DNA from: an uncultured Eubacteriales bacterium
GTDB taxonomy: Bacteria > Bacillota > Clostridia > Oscillospirales > Acutalibacteraceae
NCBI GenBank assembly: GCA_934511365.1
Contig: CAKSWC010000002.1
Coordinates: 62,001-126,000, forward strand
Direction: 5' to 3'
DNA: 64,000 bases
The position numbers and the translations under genes are program-made. Below the pieces are notes generated by a model. That model made no database searches and was not told the origin of the DNA. It saw nothing but the letters and a program-made list of their open reading frames with translations. Position 1 is the first letter of the stretch, and each line of letters begins with the position of its first letter. Of the stretch, positions 1 to 8,766 are shown one piece after another.

Positions 1-154
1 GATACTGCCCGGCGGTTTCAAGCATATCGGGAGCGGTTGCGTTCATTCCGGCAAAGAAGCTGATTCCGAGCGCAACGATTGCAACGATTGAAAAGAACCT
101 TGAGCGTGTGCGTTCAATCGTCCGCAAAGTGTCTTTAAGCAAAGCTTTAGTCAT
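1..154 (-). CDS. ABC transporter permease, FtsX/MacB-like (N-terminal fragment)
   Basis: Only the first 51 codons lie in the window; the gene runs off the left edge. The reading frame gives a basic N-terminus followed by a hydrophobic segment (FFSIVAIVALGISFFAGM, residues about 20-37), the usual first membrane helix of FtsX-type permeases. It lies 21 bp downstream of an ATPase of the MacB/LolD type on the same strand, so the two should form one exporter. I chose ATG 154 because GAGGTG ends 9 nt upstream; an in-frame ATG at 163 would sit almost on top of that ribosome binding site. The family assignment rests on one helix and the neighbour, so the substrate is unknown. Confidence 0.65.
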   Translation of the reverse strand, partial: MTKALLKDTLRTIERTRSRFFSIVAIVALGISFFAGMNATAPDMLETAGQY

Positions 155-175
155 TTTTAACATTCACCTCAAAAA

Positions 176-877
176 TCACCATTCAAGAAGGTCAACGGGA
201 ACGGGTCTGTCGTTAACGGCAATCTGAATCACACGTCCGCTGCGCATGGTGATTATCCTGTCCGCCATGTCCGCAAGCGCCGAGTTGTGAGTGATAACAA
301 CAACGGTTGTTCCCGTCTCGCGGCAGGTGCGGTGGAGGAGTTTAAGAATCTGCTTTCCCGTTTTATAGTCAAGAGCGCCCGTCGGTTCGTCGCAGAGGAG
401 AAGCTTTGGGTTCTTGGCCAGAGCACGCGCGATTGAAACGCGCTGCTGCTCACCGCCGGAGAGCTGAGAGGGAAAGTTATCCATCCTTTGAGCAAGACCG
501 ACCTTTTTGAGCAGCGTTTCCGGAGAGAGCGGCTTTTTTGCAATCTGTGAGGCAAGCTCAACATTTTCAAGCGCCGTCAGATTCGGAATGAGGTTATAGA
601 ACTGAAAAACAAAGCCAACATCAAAGCGGCGGTAATCAATGAGCTGCTCCGGCGTAAGCTTTGTGATGGGTCGGCCGGCAACACGGATTTTTCCGTCGTC
701 AACGGTGTCCATTCCGCCAAGCAGATTGAGCACGGTGGATTTTCCGGCGCCGCTTGCGCCAACGATGAGGCAGAATTCGCCCTTTTCAATCGTAAAATTA
801 ACACCGTCCGCGGCCGGGATAACAATTTCGCCGGTCTGATATCTTTTGTAAACGGACTCAAATTCAATGAAGCTCAT
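176..877 (-). CDS. ABC transporter ATP-binding protein (MacB/LolD family)
   Basis: This 233-residue protein is a complete nucleotide-binding domain. Walker A is GASGAGKS (residues 40-47), the signature is LSGGEQ (139-144), Walker B is LLLCDE (159-164) and the H-loop histidine is near 197. The 'FYNLIPNLTALENVELA' stretch between Walker A and the signature is typical of ATPases that power FtsX-like permeases exporting peptides, lipoproteins or antimicrobials. Its start overlaps the stop of tdk in an ATGA arrangement, so it is translationally coupled, and the permease follows 21 bp later. The substrate cannot be read from sequence. Confidence 0.93.
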   Translation of the reverse strand: MSFIEFESVYKRYQTGEIVIPAADGVNFTIEKGEFCLIVGASGAGKSTVLNLLGGMDTVDDGKIRVAGRPITKLTPEQLIDYRRFDVGFVFQFYNLIPNLTALENVELASQIAKKPLSPETLLKKVGLAQRMDNFPSQLSGGEQQRVSIARALAKNPKLLLCDEPTGALDYKTGKQILKLLHRTCRETGTTVVVITHNSALADMADRIITMRSGRVIQIAVNDRPVPVDLLEW

Positions 878-1434
878 TTTTTATCTCCTAAATTTCCCTC
901 GCGCCAATGCTTGCGGCAAAGGCTCGTATATTTTTCGTTCGCGCCGAGAACAACCTGTTCTCCGTGCTTGATAATTCCATTTTTATCAAATCTTGCGTTG
1001 CAGGTTGCTTTTTTTCCGCACCAACAGATGGTTTTAACTTCCTCAATGGTGTCTGCCCACGCAAGCAGCCAGTGGCTGCCGGGAAAAAGGTCGCCTTTGA
1101 AATCTGCCCTCAGGCCATAACAAATCACAGGAACGCCGAGGTCATCAACAACGTGAACAAGAAATTCGCATTCCTCTTTGGTGAGAAACTGCGCCTCGTC
1201 AACAATAAGGCAGTCGGTTTTTTTGATGTCCTCCTCTTTAAGCTCATGAAAAAGCACACACTCGCTTTCAAGTCCGCAGCGCGAATAGACTCTGTGTTCG
1301 CCGTTCCTTGTGTCAACGGCCGGCTTTGTGATGATGACCGACTGTCCCTGCTCCTCATAGTTATACTTGACCATGAGCGCATTCGCGGTCTTGCTCGAAT
1401 TCATTGCGCCGTAACGGAAATACAGCTTCGCCAT
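874..1434 (-). CDS. tdk: Thymidine kinase (type II)
   Basis: This is a cytosolic salvage enzyme that phosphorylates thymidine to dTMP with ATP. The 186-residue length fits type II thymidine kinases. The P-loop is GAMNSSKT (residues 9-16), the Walker B-like motif is DEAQF (79-83) and the C-terminal lasso carries zinc ligands as CWC (137-139), C145 and CRKH (173-176). The first zinc pair is CxC rather than the commoner CxxC. It is preceded by uxuA (16 bp gap) and overlaps the next ABC ATPase by 4 bp, so it sits inside a mixed operon with no obvious functional link. Confidence 0.95.
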   Translation of the reverse strand: MAKLYFRYGAMNSSKTANALMVKYNYEEQGQSVIITKPAVDTRNGEHRVYSRCGLESECVLFHELKEEDIKKTDCLIVDEAQFLTKEECEFLVHVVDDLGVPVICYGLRADFKGDLFPGSHWLLAWADTIEEVKTICWCGKKATCNARFDKNGIIKHGEQVVLGANEKYTSLCRKHWREGNLGDKK

Positions 1435-1450
1435 TCTTCTCCAACTCCAA

Positions 1451-2518
1451 TCAATTTTTGCGCGCTTTCAACGCCGCTTCCCAAACTCCGTTGAGATATG
1501 CAGCGCCGAGTGCGCGGTCATAAAGGCCGTATCCGGGACGCGCCTTTTCGCCCCAGATCATTCTTCCGTGGTCGGGGCGGATATAGCCGTCAAAGCCGAC
1601 ATCCTGAAGCGCTTTAACAATTTCATAAATATCAAGACTGCCCTCAGAGGAAAGGTGCGCCGTTTCGTGGAAGCGGTTACCCTCTCTTTTGACGTTTCTG
1701 ATGTGGGCAAAGTAAATTCTGTCTCCAACCTCGCGTATCATTGCCGGAAGGTCGTTTTTCTCGCTCGCGCCGAGCGAGCCGGTGCAGAAAGTCAAACCGT
1801 TGCAGGGGGAATCAACAAGCTTTAAAAAGCGCTTTATTGAGTCAATGTCCTTAATAATTCTCGGCAGACCGAAAATATCCCACGGCGGATCGTCCGGATG
1901 AATGGCCATTTTTACGCCGCATTCCTCGCAGACAGGGATAATCTTTTTGAGAAAATATTCAAGGTTTTTCCAGAGGTCATCGGCCGTCACACCTTTGTAT
2001 TTTTGAAAGAGCTCTTTAATCTCTCCCATGCGCTCGGTTTCCCAACCGGGCATGGCGTAGCCGTTGGAGTTTTCGTCAATCTCGCGGAACATATCCTCGG
2101 GGCTTTTGCCCTCAATCTGTTCGCCGTTATAAGCAAGGCAGGTGGCTCCGTTGCCCATATCGGCCGCAAGGTCGGTTCTTGTCCAATCAAAAACGGGCAT
2201 AAAGTTATAGCAGATAACTTTCACTCCGGCTTTTGAAAGGTTCCTGATGCTTTCAATATAGTTTTCGATATATTTTTCTCTTGACGGGAGACCTAGCTTA
2301 ATATCCTCGTGAACATTGACGGACTCAATGCATTCCATTGAAAGGCCGGCCTTTTCAATCTGTTCCTTCATTTTAAGTATCATTTCAAGCGGCCATTTTT
2401 CGCCGCAAGGCAAGGTGTGCAGCGCCGGAACAACGCCGGTAACACCCGGTATCTGCCGAATCTGTTCAAGGGAGACTGTGTCCTTTTCTTCCCCGAACCA
2501 GCGGAAGGTCATTTGCAT
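1451..2518 (-). CDS. uxuA: Mannonate dehydratase
   Basis: This enzyme converts D-mannonate to 2-keto-3-deoxygluconate in glucuronate catabolism. The 355-residue protein begins MQMTFRWFG, the typical UxuA opening, and carries the conserved HPDDPP, FCTGS, HIRN and RPDHGR motifs that line the metal-dependent TIM-barrel active site. Length is normal for Firmicute UxuA. It lies 15 bp after a lipoprotein gene and 16 bp before tdk on the same strand. A short-chain dehydrogenase resembling the SDR form of mannonate oxidoreductase, the preceding step of the pathway, is at 60308-61159, so the pathway is split across the window. Confidence 0.96.
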   Translation of the reverse strand: MQMTFRWFGEEKDTVSLEQIRQIPGVTGVVPALHTLPCGEKWPLEMILKMKEQIEKAGLSMECIESVNVHEDIKLGLPSREKYIENYIESIRNLSKAGVKVICYNFMPVFDWTRTDLAADMGNGATCLAYNGEQIEGKSPEDMFREIDENSNGYAMPGWETERMGEIKELFQKYKGVTADDLWKNLEYFLKKIIPVCEECGVKMAIHPDDPPWDIFGLPRIIKDIDSIKRFLKLVDSPCNGLTFCTGSLGASEKNDLPAMIREVGDRIYFAHIRNVKREGNRFHETAHLSSEGSLDIYEIVKALQDVGFDGYIRPDHGRMIWGEKARPGYGLYDRALGAAYLNGVWEAALKARKN

Positions 2519-2533
2519 AAGTTTTCCCCTTTC

Positions 2534-3130
2534 TCAGGACGCAACATCCGCATCCGTAAAGTCTTTTGTTTCAACCGTCTTTTTCGTTTTGCTGTCGATA
2601 ACAGTCACGGTGCATTTGAACGCATTGCCGGTAAGAGCCTGATAGATATAGCAGCCCTTTGCAATGGCAAGAGCCATGTCAGCCTTATCGCCCGCAGCGT
2701 CATACTTAGCCTTATCAACAAGAACAGACACGGCGGAAAAGTCTTTGTCATCATAGCTTTCAATGCCCTTGACGAACGGATAATCTCCGCTTTCGGCAAC
2801 ATTATAGATAGCTTTGATTGCTTTCATTCCGTTTTGGGTCATGAGAAGTTCATATGAAAACGCATTCATTTTGACGGTTACGGTTCCGTCAGAGTTAAGC
2901 TTTGCGCTCTTATAGCCGTATTTTTCGCAGTAGGCGTCAAGGTTGTCCCGATACTCCTCATCAACGACAGACAGAGGAAAGCTCACCTTAACGGTGTCCT
3001 TAATGTCCTTGTCGCTTTCCGAAGATGACTCGGTGTTGACAAAGATCGCATTGGGGTCTCCGCCCTTTTTGCACGCCGCAAGCGGCAAAACAAGCAAAAG
3101 GCAAAGCAAAAGGCAAAGAATTTTTTTCAT
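2534..3130 (-). CDS. Lipoprotein of unknown function
   Basis: This 198-residue protein has a short, strongly hydrophobic signal peptide ending in a lipobox (LAAC, cysteine near residue 20), so it should be lipid-anchored outside the membrane. The mature part is charged and soluble, with no motif I recognise. A GTG/ATG-type start at 3139 is possible, but AGGAGG lies only 1-2 nt before it, whereas it is 10 nt before ATG 3130, so I prefer 3130. It is the first gene of a run continuing through uxuA, tdk and the ABC transporter. Function unknown. Confidence 0.8.
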   Translation of the reverse strand: MKKILCLLLCLLLVLPLAACKKGGDPNAIFVNTESSSESDKDIKDTVKVSFPLSVVDEEYRDNLDAYCEKYGYKSAKLNSDGTVTVKMNAFSYELLMTQNGMKAIKAIYNVAESGDYPFVKGIESYDDKDFSAVSVLVDKAKYDAAGDKADMALAIAKGCYIYQALTGNAFKCTVTVIDSKTKKTVETKDFTDADVAS

Positions 3131-3259
3131 TTGTACCATTCCTCCTGATAATTATATTGCAGAATGTATAATCTGAGTTTAAAGTTTTTTCGCGGTGCAT
3201 GACCATTCATATTATAATAACATAGATATGAGAAGAATTCTACATATAAATGAAAATAA

Positions 3260-5158
3260 TTATCCTTTTACTGTCCGCGATTTTGCCGAGCGAAAGATTT
3301 CCTTGTTTATTCTTGTTCTTGCGCGAACAAAGCTTTCTCCCTTTCTTTCATACTTTTTTGAATATGAGGTTCTTGACGCGGAAACAACCTTTGAAAGAAC
3401 AAATTCGCCCTTTTTAAGAGTGTATATTTCATAGCCCGTTGCACCCGGAACGCTGTTCCAGGAAAGGAGCGTCTTTTTCCCCTCCTTTTTGGCTTTAACA
3501 GCCGGCGCGGACGGACTTGTTATGAGCGTATTTCTGCCTGACGCGCCGAAGAGCTTTTTGTTTCCGCTAAGCTTGAAAGCTCTGACGGCAAAAACGTACT
3601 TTTTTCCGCCTTCAAGGTTTTTGCAAAGAGCATGGGTCTTTTTTGTTTCGCAAATAAGGACATACCTTTTCCCCTCTGAGTCATATCTGAAAAGCTGATA
3701 TCCATCGGCGCCGTTGACCTTTTCCCAAAAGACGGAAAGCCTTTTTGCCTTTGTCTTTTCCGGCTTCTGATATACTCTTGAAACAGCGGACGGAAGAACG
3801 GTGACCGAGCAAAAAGCGCGGCAAAGCGAACCGTCCGCCGCCGTGCAGGCAACAACAGCCTTTCCCGGTGAAAGCGCCGTCAGCGTTCCGCTTTGGCTGA
3901 CGGAAGCAACGGTCTCATCACCGCTTTTCCAAACAAGCTTTTTGTTCCCGGCGAACACGGGAAAAGCCTCGCAGGAAAGTTTAAGGCTTCCCTTTTCGGT
4001 GAGAGTTACGGCGGTTTTTGAAATTTTGAGGGAGTTCACTTTTATTAAGCTTCTGTCTGCGGCGGAAAAGACATAGGTTTCACTTTCGGTTACCCAAGAG
4101 GGAATGCGCGTATTAAGCGCCGTCACGGTCAAGTAATAGCGGCCGTTTTGAGGAAGGGTCAGGCTTGCGGCGTTCGTTTTTGTTTCAAGCGCGGCGCGAT
4201 ATGGGCCGTATTCGGAAGCAATGTTAACTTTATATTCCGAAGCACCGGGAACCGGACTCCACGAAACGGAAAACGCGGTTTTTGACGGATAAAGCTCGCT
4301 CGTTTTTATCACCCTTGCGGCGTTCACGGTACCTGAAACGAATTCGCTTTTATTGAGCACAGCCCAGCCGTTCAGGAGACCGTAGCAAACCTTTCCCCAA
4401 ACCTTTTTTCCAATAATTTTTTTATCGGTCGCTCTGAAATAGGCTTCCGCCGGAATTAAGCCGAGCTTCTTTTTTGGCTTTTCAAAGGCGGAATAGACGG
4501 CGATTGAGCTGTTTCTGGGTGCTTGCCAGCGCTCGGTTGTTTTTTCAAGCTTTTCAAAAGCAGCCTCGCCCTTTTCAACCGCAGTGAGATAAAAATCAAT
4601 GTTCGCGTTCTTCCTGTTGTTGCTTTTTTCGTGAAGAACATATGAGAACCCGGGAAGCTCGGAAAGCTCTGCTTTTCCCCACCTTATTCCACAGCCGTAA
4701 GACCAGTTTGCGTCAACAAAGGAGATTGTGTTTCCCTTAACTCCGGTCACGGTCAGCGAATGGCGGTTGTTGCGGTAGCGTATAATATCGCCGACCCGCA
4801 GCTTTGAGGGAACAAGTTTTTCGCTTTTATTCCATGTTCGCGGACTTGTTCCAACAATTTCAAAACCGATTTTATATGAAAACCCCATGCACTGAATTGC
4901 GTTTTCAAAGCTGTTGCAGGTTTTTTCCGGCGAATCCCAGCTTATGCCCGTATGATTCCGGCAGGGAGTGTCCGTCACACATTCGGGATTGTTTTCACTT
5001 GAGCCGACATGGTTCCAATACATTCCGTGGGGAAAACGGTCAGAAAGTTCAAGAAGAACGGCCTCGGTTGTTTTTTCCTTTTCGGCTGCAAAAGCAAAAT
5101 GCGAAGAAGCGGTCAAAAGCAGCGATATACACAGCAAAAGCGAAAGAAAGCGTTTCAT
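3260..5158 (-). CDS. Secreted cysteine-peptidase-like protein with Fn3 and Big_2 domains
   Basis: This 632-residue protein starts with a signal peptide (residues 1-25). Residues about 35-175 resemble a papain-fold (CHAP/NlpC-like) module: a QCMGF motif with a candidate nucleophile at Cys90, GDIIRY, a histidine in NRHSLTV (His133) and FVDANW near 150 as the third catalytic position. Then come a linker, a fibronectin-III-like unit (about 285-370), a Big_2/Ig-like unit (about 375-455, ending in VASVSQSGTLTALSPGKA) and two more Fn3-like units to the C-terminus. No LPXTG or other sorting signal is visible. It is probably a cell-surface peptidase or amidase acting on wall material or host glycoprotein; the substrate is unknown. 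Confidence 0.78.
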   Translation of the reverse strand: MKRFLSLLLCISLLLTASSHFAFAAEKEKTTEAVLLELSDRFPHGMYWNHVGSSENNPECVTDTPCRNHTGISWDSPEKTCNSFENAIQCMGFSYKIGFEIVGTSPRTWNKSEKLVPSKLRVGDIIRYRNNRHSLTVTGVKGNTISFVDANWSYGCGIRWGKAELSELPGFSYVLHEKSNNRKNANIDFYLTAVEKGEAAFEKLEKTTERWQAPRNSSIAVYSAFEKPKKKLGLIPAEAYFRATDKKIIGKKVWGKVCYGLLNGWAVLNKSEFVSGTVNAARVIKTSELYPSKTAFSVSWSPVPGASEYKVNIASEYGPYRAALETKTNAASLTLPQNGRYYLTVTALNTRIPSWVTESETYVFSAADRSLIKVNSLKISKTAVTLTEKGSLKLSCEAFPVFAGNKKLVWKSGDETVASVSQSGTLTALSPGKAVVACTAADGSLCRAFCSVTVLPSAVSRVYQKPEKTKAKRLSVFWEKVNGADGYQLFRYDSEGKRYVLICETKKTHALCKNLEGGKKYVFAVRAFKLSGNKKLFGASGRNTLITSPSAPAVKAKKEGKKTLLSWNSVPGATGYEIYTLKKGEFVLSKVVSASRTSYSKKYERKGESFVRARTRINKEIFRSAKSRTVKG

Positions 5159-5241
5159 TTTTTGTTTCCTCCAAAAAAAGTTTTCTCCGCGGATATTTTA
5201 GCATATACTATCGTTTTTTGCAATAATTGCTCGTCTCAGGC

Positions 5242-5266
5242 AAAAAAAGAGACCGCCTCAAGGCGG
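5242..5266 (-). terminator. Rho-independent terminator
   Basis: On the minus strand a CCGCC-TTGA-GGCGG stem is followed by TCTCTTTTTTT. It lies 65 bp beyond the stop of the beta-propeller gene and should end its transcript. Confidence 0.85.
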
Positions 5267-5330
5267 CTCGGCAAGGGATAAACCTACCTTTCCGAACTGC
5301 CCTTTCAGCAGCCTCTTTGTTTTAGAAAAA

Positions 5331-6176
5331 TTATTTACTGTAATGCCTGATGGAGCCTATTGACATTGCAACAACATCAACAACGTGGAAAAATGCTCCG
5401 TCCTCGGTCGGCCAAACGGTCAGTCCCTCCGCCTCGGTCGGAAGAGCGGCGGCGGCGCGCTCAAGAACAACGCTCACCTTTCCGGTTTCAAGGTCGGCGG
5501 AATAGACGTGCTTTTTCTTGTTTGTGTCATTGCAGGAGATATAAAGCAAACCGTCATAGACCTCCGCACCCTGAACGCGGTGGAAGGAGGTTTCAAGCAT
5601 TATCCGTCCAATCGGTTCAAGCGTTTCAATGTTGAGAACATTGACAAAGTTTCCGCCCCTTGAAATGCCCGTGTAAAGGACGCCCTTTTCGCGGTCGGCG
5701 GCGCACCAGGAGAGATTACCGTTAGGCTGAACTTCCTCACCGAGAATTTTATATTGACCGGTGAATTCAAGCGTCTGAGAGTCAAAAACAGCAACGGCCG
5801 GGTGCTTGCGGAAAAGGTCCTCAACCGCAACATAGATTTTACCCTCATAATATGAGCAGCCGCCAAGATGGTTAAAAAGCTGCTTTTTCATCTCCCAAGG
5901 CATTGCGTCCCTGTTTTCTTTCACAACCTCGCCGGTTTTCATGTCGATTTTTGCAATACCGTTGAAGCCGGTGTAAGTTCTTGCGCCGGTGCAGTAATAA
6001 TAGGTTCCGTCCGTTGTAATGCCCTGAGTGAGATAGTCACCGTCACAAAGAACATAGTGATCGGTTGAAATGAGCTTGGACTCGCCGAGCGAGTTCTCTC
6101 CGCCCTTGTCGGCAGCATTTGCAAAAAGCAGCATTGTGCTGACAAAAAGCGCAAAAATACGTTTGAAAAGTTCCAT
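5331..6176 (-). CDS. Secreted beta-propeller-like protein
   Basis: This 281-residue protein has an N-terminal hydrophobic signal segment (residues 4-22). The rest is repeated aromatic and glycine-rich strands of the type 'YYEGKIYVAVED', 'VFDSQTLEFTG', 'NIETLEPIG' and 'VYDGLLYISCND', which is how beta-propeller blades read. No enzymatic motif stands out. AGGAGG is well placed before ATG 6176 and a strong terminator follows the gene, so it is probably transcribed alone. It could be a scaffold or binding protein, or a lactonase-like hydrolase; I cannot tell which. Confidence 0.65.
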   Translation of the reverse strand: MELFKRIFALFVSTMLLFANAADKGGENSLGESKLISTDHYVLCDGDYLTQGITTDGTYYYCTGARTYTGFNGIAKIDMKTGEVVKENRDAMPWEMKKQLFNHLGGCSYYEGKIYVAVEDLFRKHPAVAVFDSQTLEFTGQYKILGEEVQPNGNLSWCAADREKGVLYTGISRGGNFVNVLNIETLEPIGRIMLETSFHRVQGAEVYDGLLYISCNDTNKKKHVYSADLETGKVSVVLERAAAALPTEAEGLTVWPTEDGAFFHVVDVVAMSIGSIRHYSK

Positions 6177-6308
6177 TGTTTTTCCTCCTGTGGCGGCCGG
6201 AAGCCGGCTTATTAAATTTCAAGCAACTTGCTTTCGGAGTGATTATAACCCTAATTGCCGAATTTTTCAATAGCCTTCCTCATAGCTTAATCTAAAGGGA
6301 GTGATGCA

Positions 6309-7049
6309 ATGGATATCATCATAAACGGAGCCGGAGGAAAAATGGGGTGCGTTATGCGCTCACTCATTCAAAGCGAAAAAAAACACCGGGTGTCTGCCCT
6401 TGTTGACCCGGCGTTTGAAACGGACGCAAAAAACTGCGCTTTTAAAAATCTTTTTGAAGTTCGGAAAAAGGCAGACGTCATTATCGACTTCTCTTTCCAT
6501 GCGTCCGTTCCGGTGCTCTGCTCCTATGCCGTGAAAACAAAAACACCCCTTGTTGTTGCAACAACGGGTCACACGGAACGGGAAAGGAGCATAATCAACT
6601 CTTCCGCAAGACACATTCCGGTTTTTTATTCGGCCAATATGTCGCTCGGAGTGGCGCTGACGGCGTGCATTGCAAAAATGACGGCCAAGGCTTTTCCGGA
6701 ATCCGAAATTGAAATTGTTGAAACCCACCACGACAAAAAGGCAGATTTTCCGAGCGGAACAGCCCTCATGCTTGCCGAAGCGATAAGGAGCGTCCGGCCG
6801 GGTCTTTCCGTCCGCAGCTCCCATATTCCCGGAAAGGCGAGAGATAGAAATGAGCTTTTTATCCATTCGCTGCGATTGGGAAACGCGGCAGGCTCTCATG
6901 AAATTATCTTTGCCCTGCCCTTTCAAACGGTCACAATCAGACATGAAGCGCACGACAGAACGCTTTTTGCCGAAGGCGCGCTCAAAGCGGCCGAATTCAT
7001 TGCTGAAAAGGAAAACGGCCTTTACTGTGCGCAGGATATTCTGAAATGA
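6309..7049 (+). CDS. dapB: 4-hydroxy-tetrahydrodipicolinate reductase
   Basis: DapB reduces 4-hydroxy-tetrahydrodipicolinate with NAD(P)H in the diaminopimelate/lysine pathway, feeding peptidoglycan. The 246-residue protein has the nucleotide-binding GAGGKMG (residues 7-13), ATTGH and YSANMSLGV segments, and the catalytic EIVETHHDKKADFPSGTA block. The usual DAPSGTA reads DFPSGTA here. AAAGGGAG lies ahead of ATG 6309. It stands alone on the plus strand between two minus-strand genes, away from dapA, which is not in the window. It converges on the DUF4353 gene with only 22 bp between stops. Confidence 0.96.
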   Translation: MDIIINGAGGKMGCVMRSLIQSEKKHRVSALVDPAFETDAKNCAFKNLFEVRKKADVIIDFSFHASVPVLCSYAVKTKTPLVVATTGHTERERSIINSSARHIPVFYSANMSLGVALTACIAKMTAKAFPESEIEIVETHHDKKADFPSGTALMLAEAIRSVRPGLSVRSSHIPGKARDRNELFIHSLRLGNAAGSHEIIFALPFQTVTIRHEAHDRTLFAEGALKAAEFIAEKENGLYCAQDILK

Positions 7050-7071
7050 AAGAAGAACCATTATCCGAAAA

Positions 7072-8751
7072 TCATCTTGCGGTAACAGTCTGCCGCAGAG
7101 TTCCGGGCGTGTAAGCGGAGCCTTGATAGATTCCGTTTTTCTGAACGCCGGTGTTGATTCCTCCGCTATAGATGTTATAGCTTTTTCCGCGAATAAGCTC
7201 CGGACTTGAGAACCAGAAGCCCTCGCACTTTCTTGGAAGCTTCAAACAAAAGAGCGATTTTCCGCGCTCATCGGTAACGGCAAGGAGAATGTTTGCCGCC
7301 GCCTTTGCCGTTGAGGAAAGTTCAGCGTTCCTGACAACCGTTGCCTTGTGAGCCGGGAGATCTCCGGCGGCAAAAACAGTTCCTCCCGTAACGGTGTATA
7401 TTCCGCGTCCGTTCACTCCGCTCTTTGCAGAAAGGGAAACAACGGTTCCGCCGCTTTGGGTAACGACCGTGTCCACGCTGAAAGCGGCGGAACGCGCGTT
7501 GATATATATGTTTCCGCCGCTGATGTTTGCAAGCTTCGCCTCAATGCCGTCAAGGCAGTAATCAGTGTTGATGTTTCCGCCGGAAAAGTTTATTGTGGCC
7601 GAGCTGAAAAATGCGGTGCGGTCTGTTTTAGTGTCGATGCTTCCACCCGTAACAATGAGCCTTCCGCCGCAATTAAACGCATCAGACCTGCTGTTAACGG
7701 CAAAGTCTCCGCCCGAAACGGTAAGCGCTCCGGCGGCAAAAACAGCGTTTGAGCCTTCGGCATCAATCGGCGTGTCCTTTTGGGCGGCGATGTGGGCGCC
7801 AAGCTCCGGCAGGGCATTTTCGCTGTTTGCACCGCTCTTTTTTTCCGTTTTTTCCGTGCTTCCGCCGTCTCCGGTCAGATCGAATGAGCCGCCGGAAAAA
7901 ATGATATTTGAAGAGCTTTGAATGCAGTCAAGCCGGCTTTCAATTTTAAGCGAACCGCCGGAAACAACAAGCGCCCCTTTTCCCGGGTCGGAGTCTCCGG
8001 TTCTGAGTCCGCTTCCGCCGGAAACGGCCGAGATGCTTCCGCCGGAGACAACAAGGCCGTTTTTTCCGCAAACGGCGTCATCGGAGCTTTCAATATTCAG
8101 ACTGCCGTTTTCAATGCAGATGTCGTTTGAGGAAAAAATGCCCTTTCCGTGTTTGGCTTCAATGAAAAGCGAGCCCGTTCCGCCGATTGTCAGATCGCCT
8201 TTGCTGAAAATCGCTGCCGGAACAAAGTCGCCTTGCGCCCGGCTTTCGCTTTCGTGATATGTGTCAATATGATCCGAAACGGTGTTTTTTGTGTTTTCAG
8301 TCAGGATAAGTCTTGCGTCACTGACTGAGTTGTCAAAATATATCGGTGCACCGTCCGGAAAGCTGACCGAAACTCCGTTTAGATAAAGAATTACACGCGC
8401 GTTCGGCTCTTTTGCGTCAACAACGATACGGCCGTTTGAAAGCCTGCCCTTGACCGAGTAGGTTCCGCCTTTTGAGATTGTCAGAACCGAGTTTTCAAAC
8501 GAGACGCCGCCGCCGTTGATTGTTGTGTTCTCATTATTGAGGATGATATAAGTGTCAACATCGGTCGGAGACTCAATGTCATACGAGGTCGGTGCCGTCA
8601 CGGCGGTGTCGGAGCTTATCGGAGAAACCGTTGAAAGAAGAACGGGTATTTTGTTTTTTTCCGCTCCGCTTTTGCAGGCGGCAAAAAAAGCGGGCAGAAG
8701 GCCAATCAGCAGCGCAGAAAACAGAGCGTTGAATTTTTTACAGCTTTGCAT
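7072..8751 (-). CDS. DUF4353 carbohydrate-binding lipoprotein (beta-helix)
   Basis: This 559-residue protein has a lipoprotein signal ending FFAAC (cysteine near residue 26). The mature part is built from repeated short strands with many 'SGGS', 'ISGGNI' and 'VSGGDF' turns, the pattern of a right-handed parallel beta-helix. This matches DUF4353, whose characterised member Cthe_2159 of Clostridium thermocellum binds polygalacturonate. It follows DUF4956 by 15 bp and the VTC gene in the same direction, a gene set often seen together in Clostridia. A surface polysaccharide-binding role is likely by family; the real ligand is unknown. Confidence 0.85.
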   Translation of the reverse strand: MQSCKKFNALFSALLIGLLPAFFAACKSGAEKNKIPVLLSTVSPISSDTAVTAPTSYDIESPTDVDTYIILNNENTTINGGGVSFENSVLTISKGGTYSVKGRLSNGRIVVDAKEPNARVILYLNGVSVSFPDGAPIYFDNSVSDARLILTENTKNTVSDHIDTYHESESRAQGDFVPAAIFSKGDLTIGGTGSLFIEAKHGKGIFSSNDICIENGSLNIESSDDAVCGKNGLVVSGGSISAVSGGSGLRTGDSDPGKGALVVSGGSLKIESRLDCIQSSSNIIFSGGSFDLTGDGGSTEKTEKKSGANSENALPELGAHIAAQKDTPIDAEGSNAVFAAGALTVSGGDFAVNSRSDAFNCGGRLIVTGGSIDTKTDRTAFFSSATINFSGGNINTDYCLDGIEAKLANISGGNIYINARSAAFSVDTVVTQSGGTVVSLSAKSGVNGRGIYTVTGGTVFAAGDLPAHKATVVRNAELSSTAKAAANILLAVTDERGKSLFCLKLPRKCEGFWFSSPELIRGKSYNIYSGGINTGVQKNGIYQGSAYTPGTLRQTVTAR

Positions 8752-8766
8752 AAAGTGAACTCCCGA

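Noticed and set aside
907..1494. Long open frame on the plus strand opposite thymidine kinase
   Set aside because: It is entirely antisense to tdk, whose motifs are complete, and its translation has no family character or ribosome binding site.
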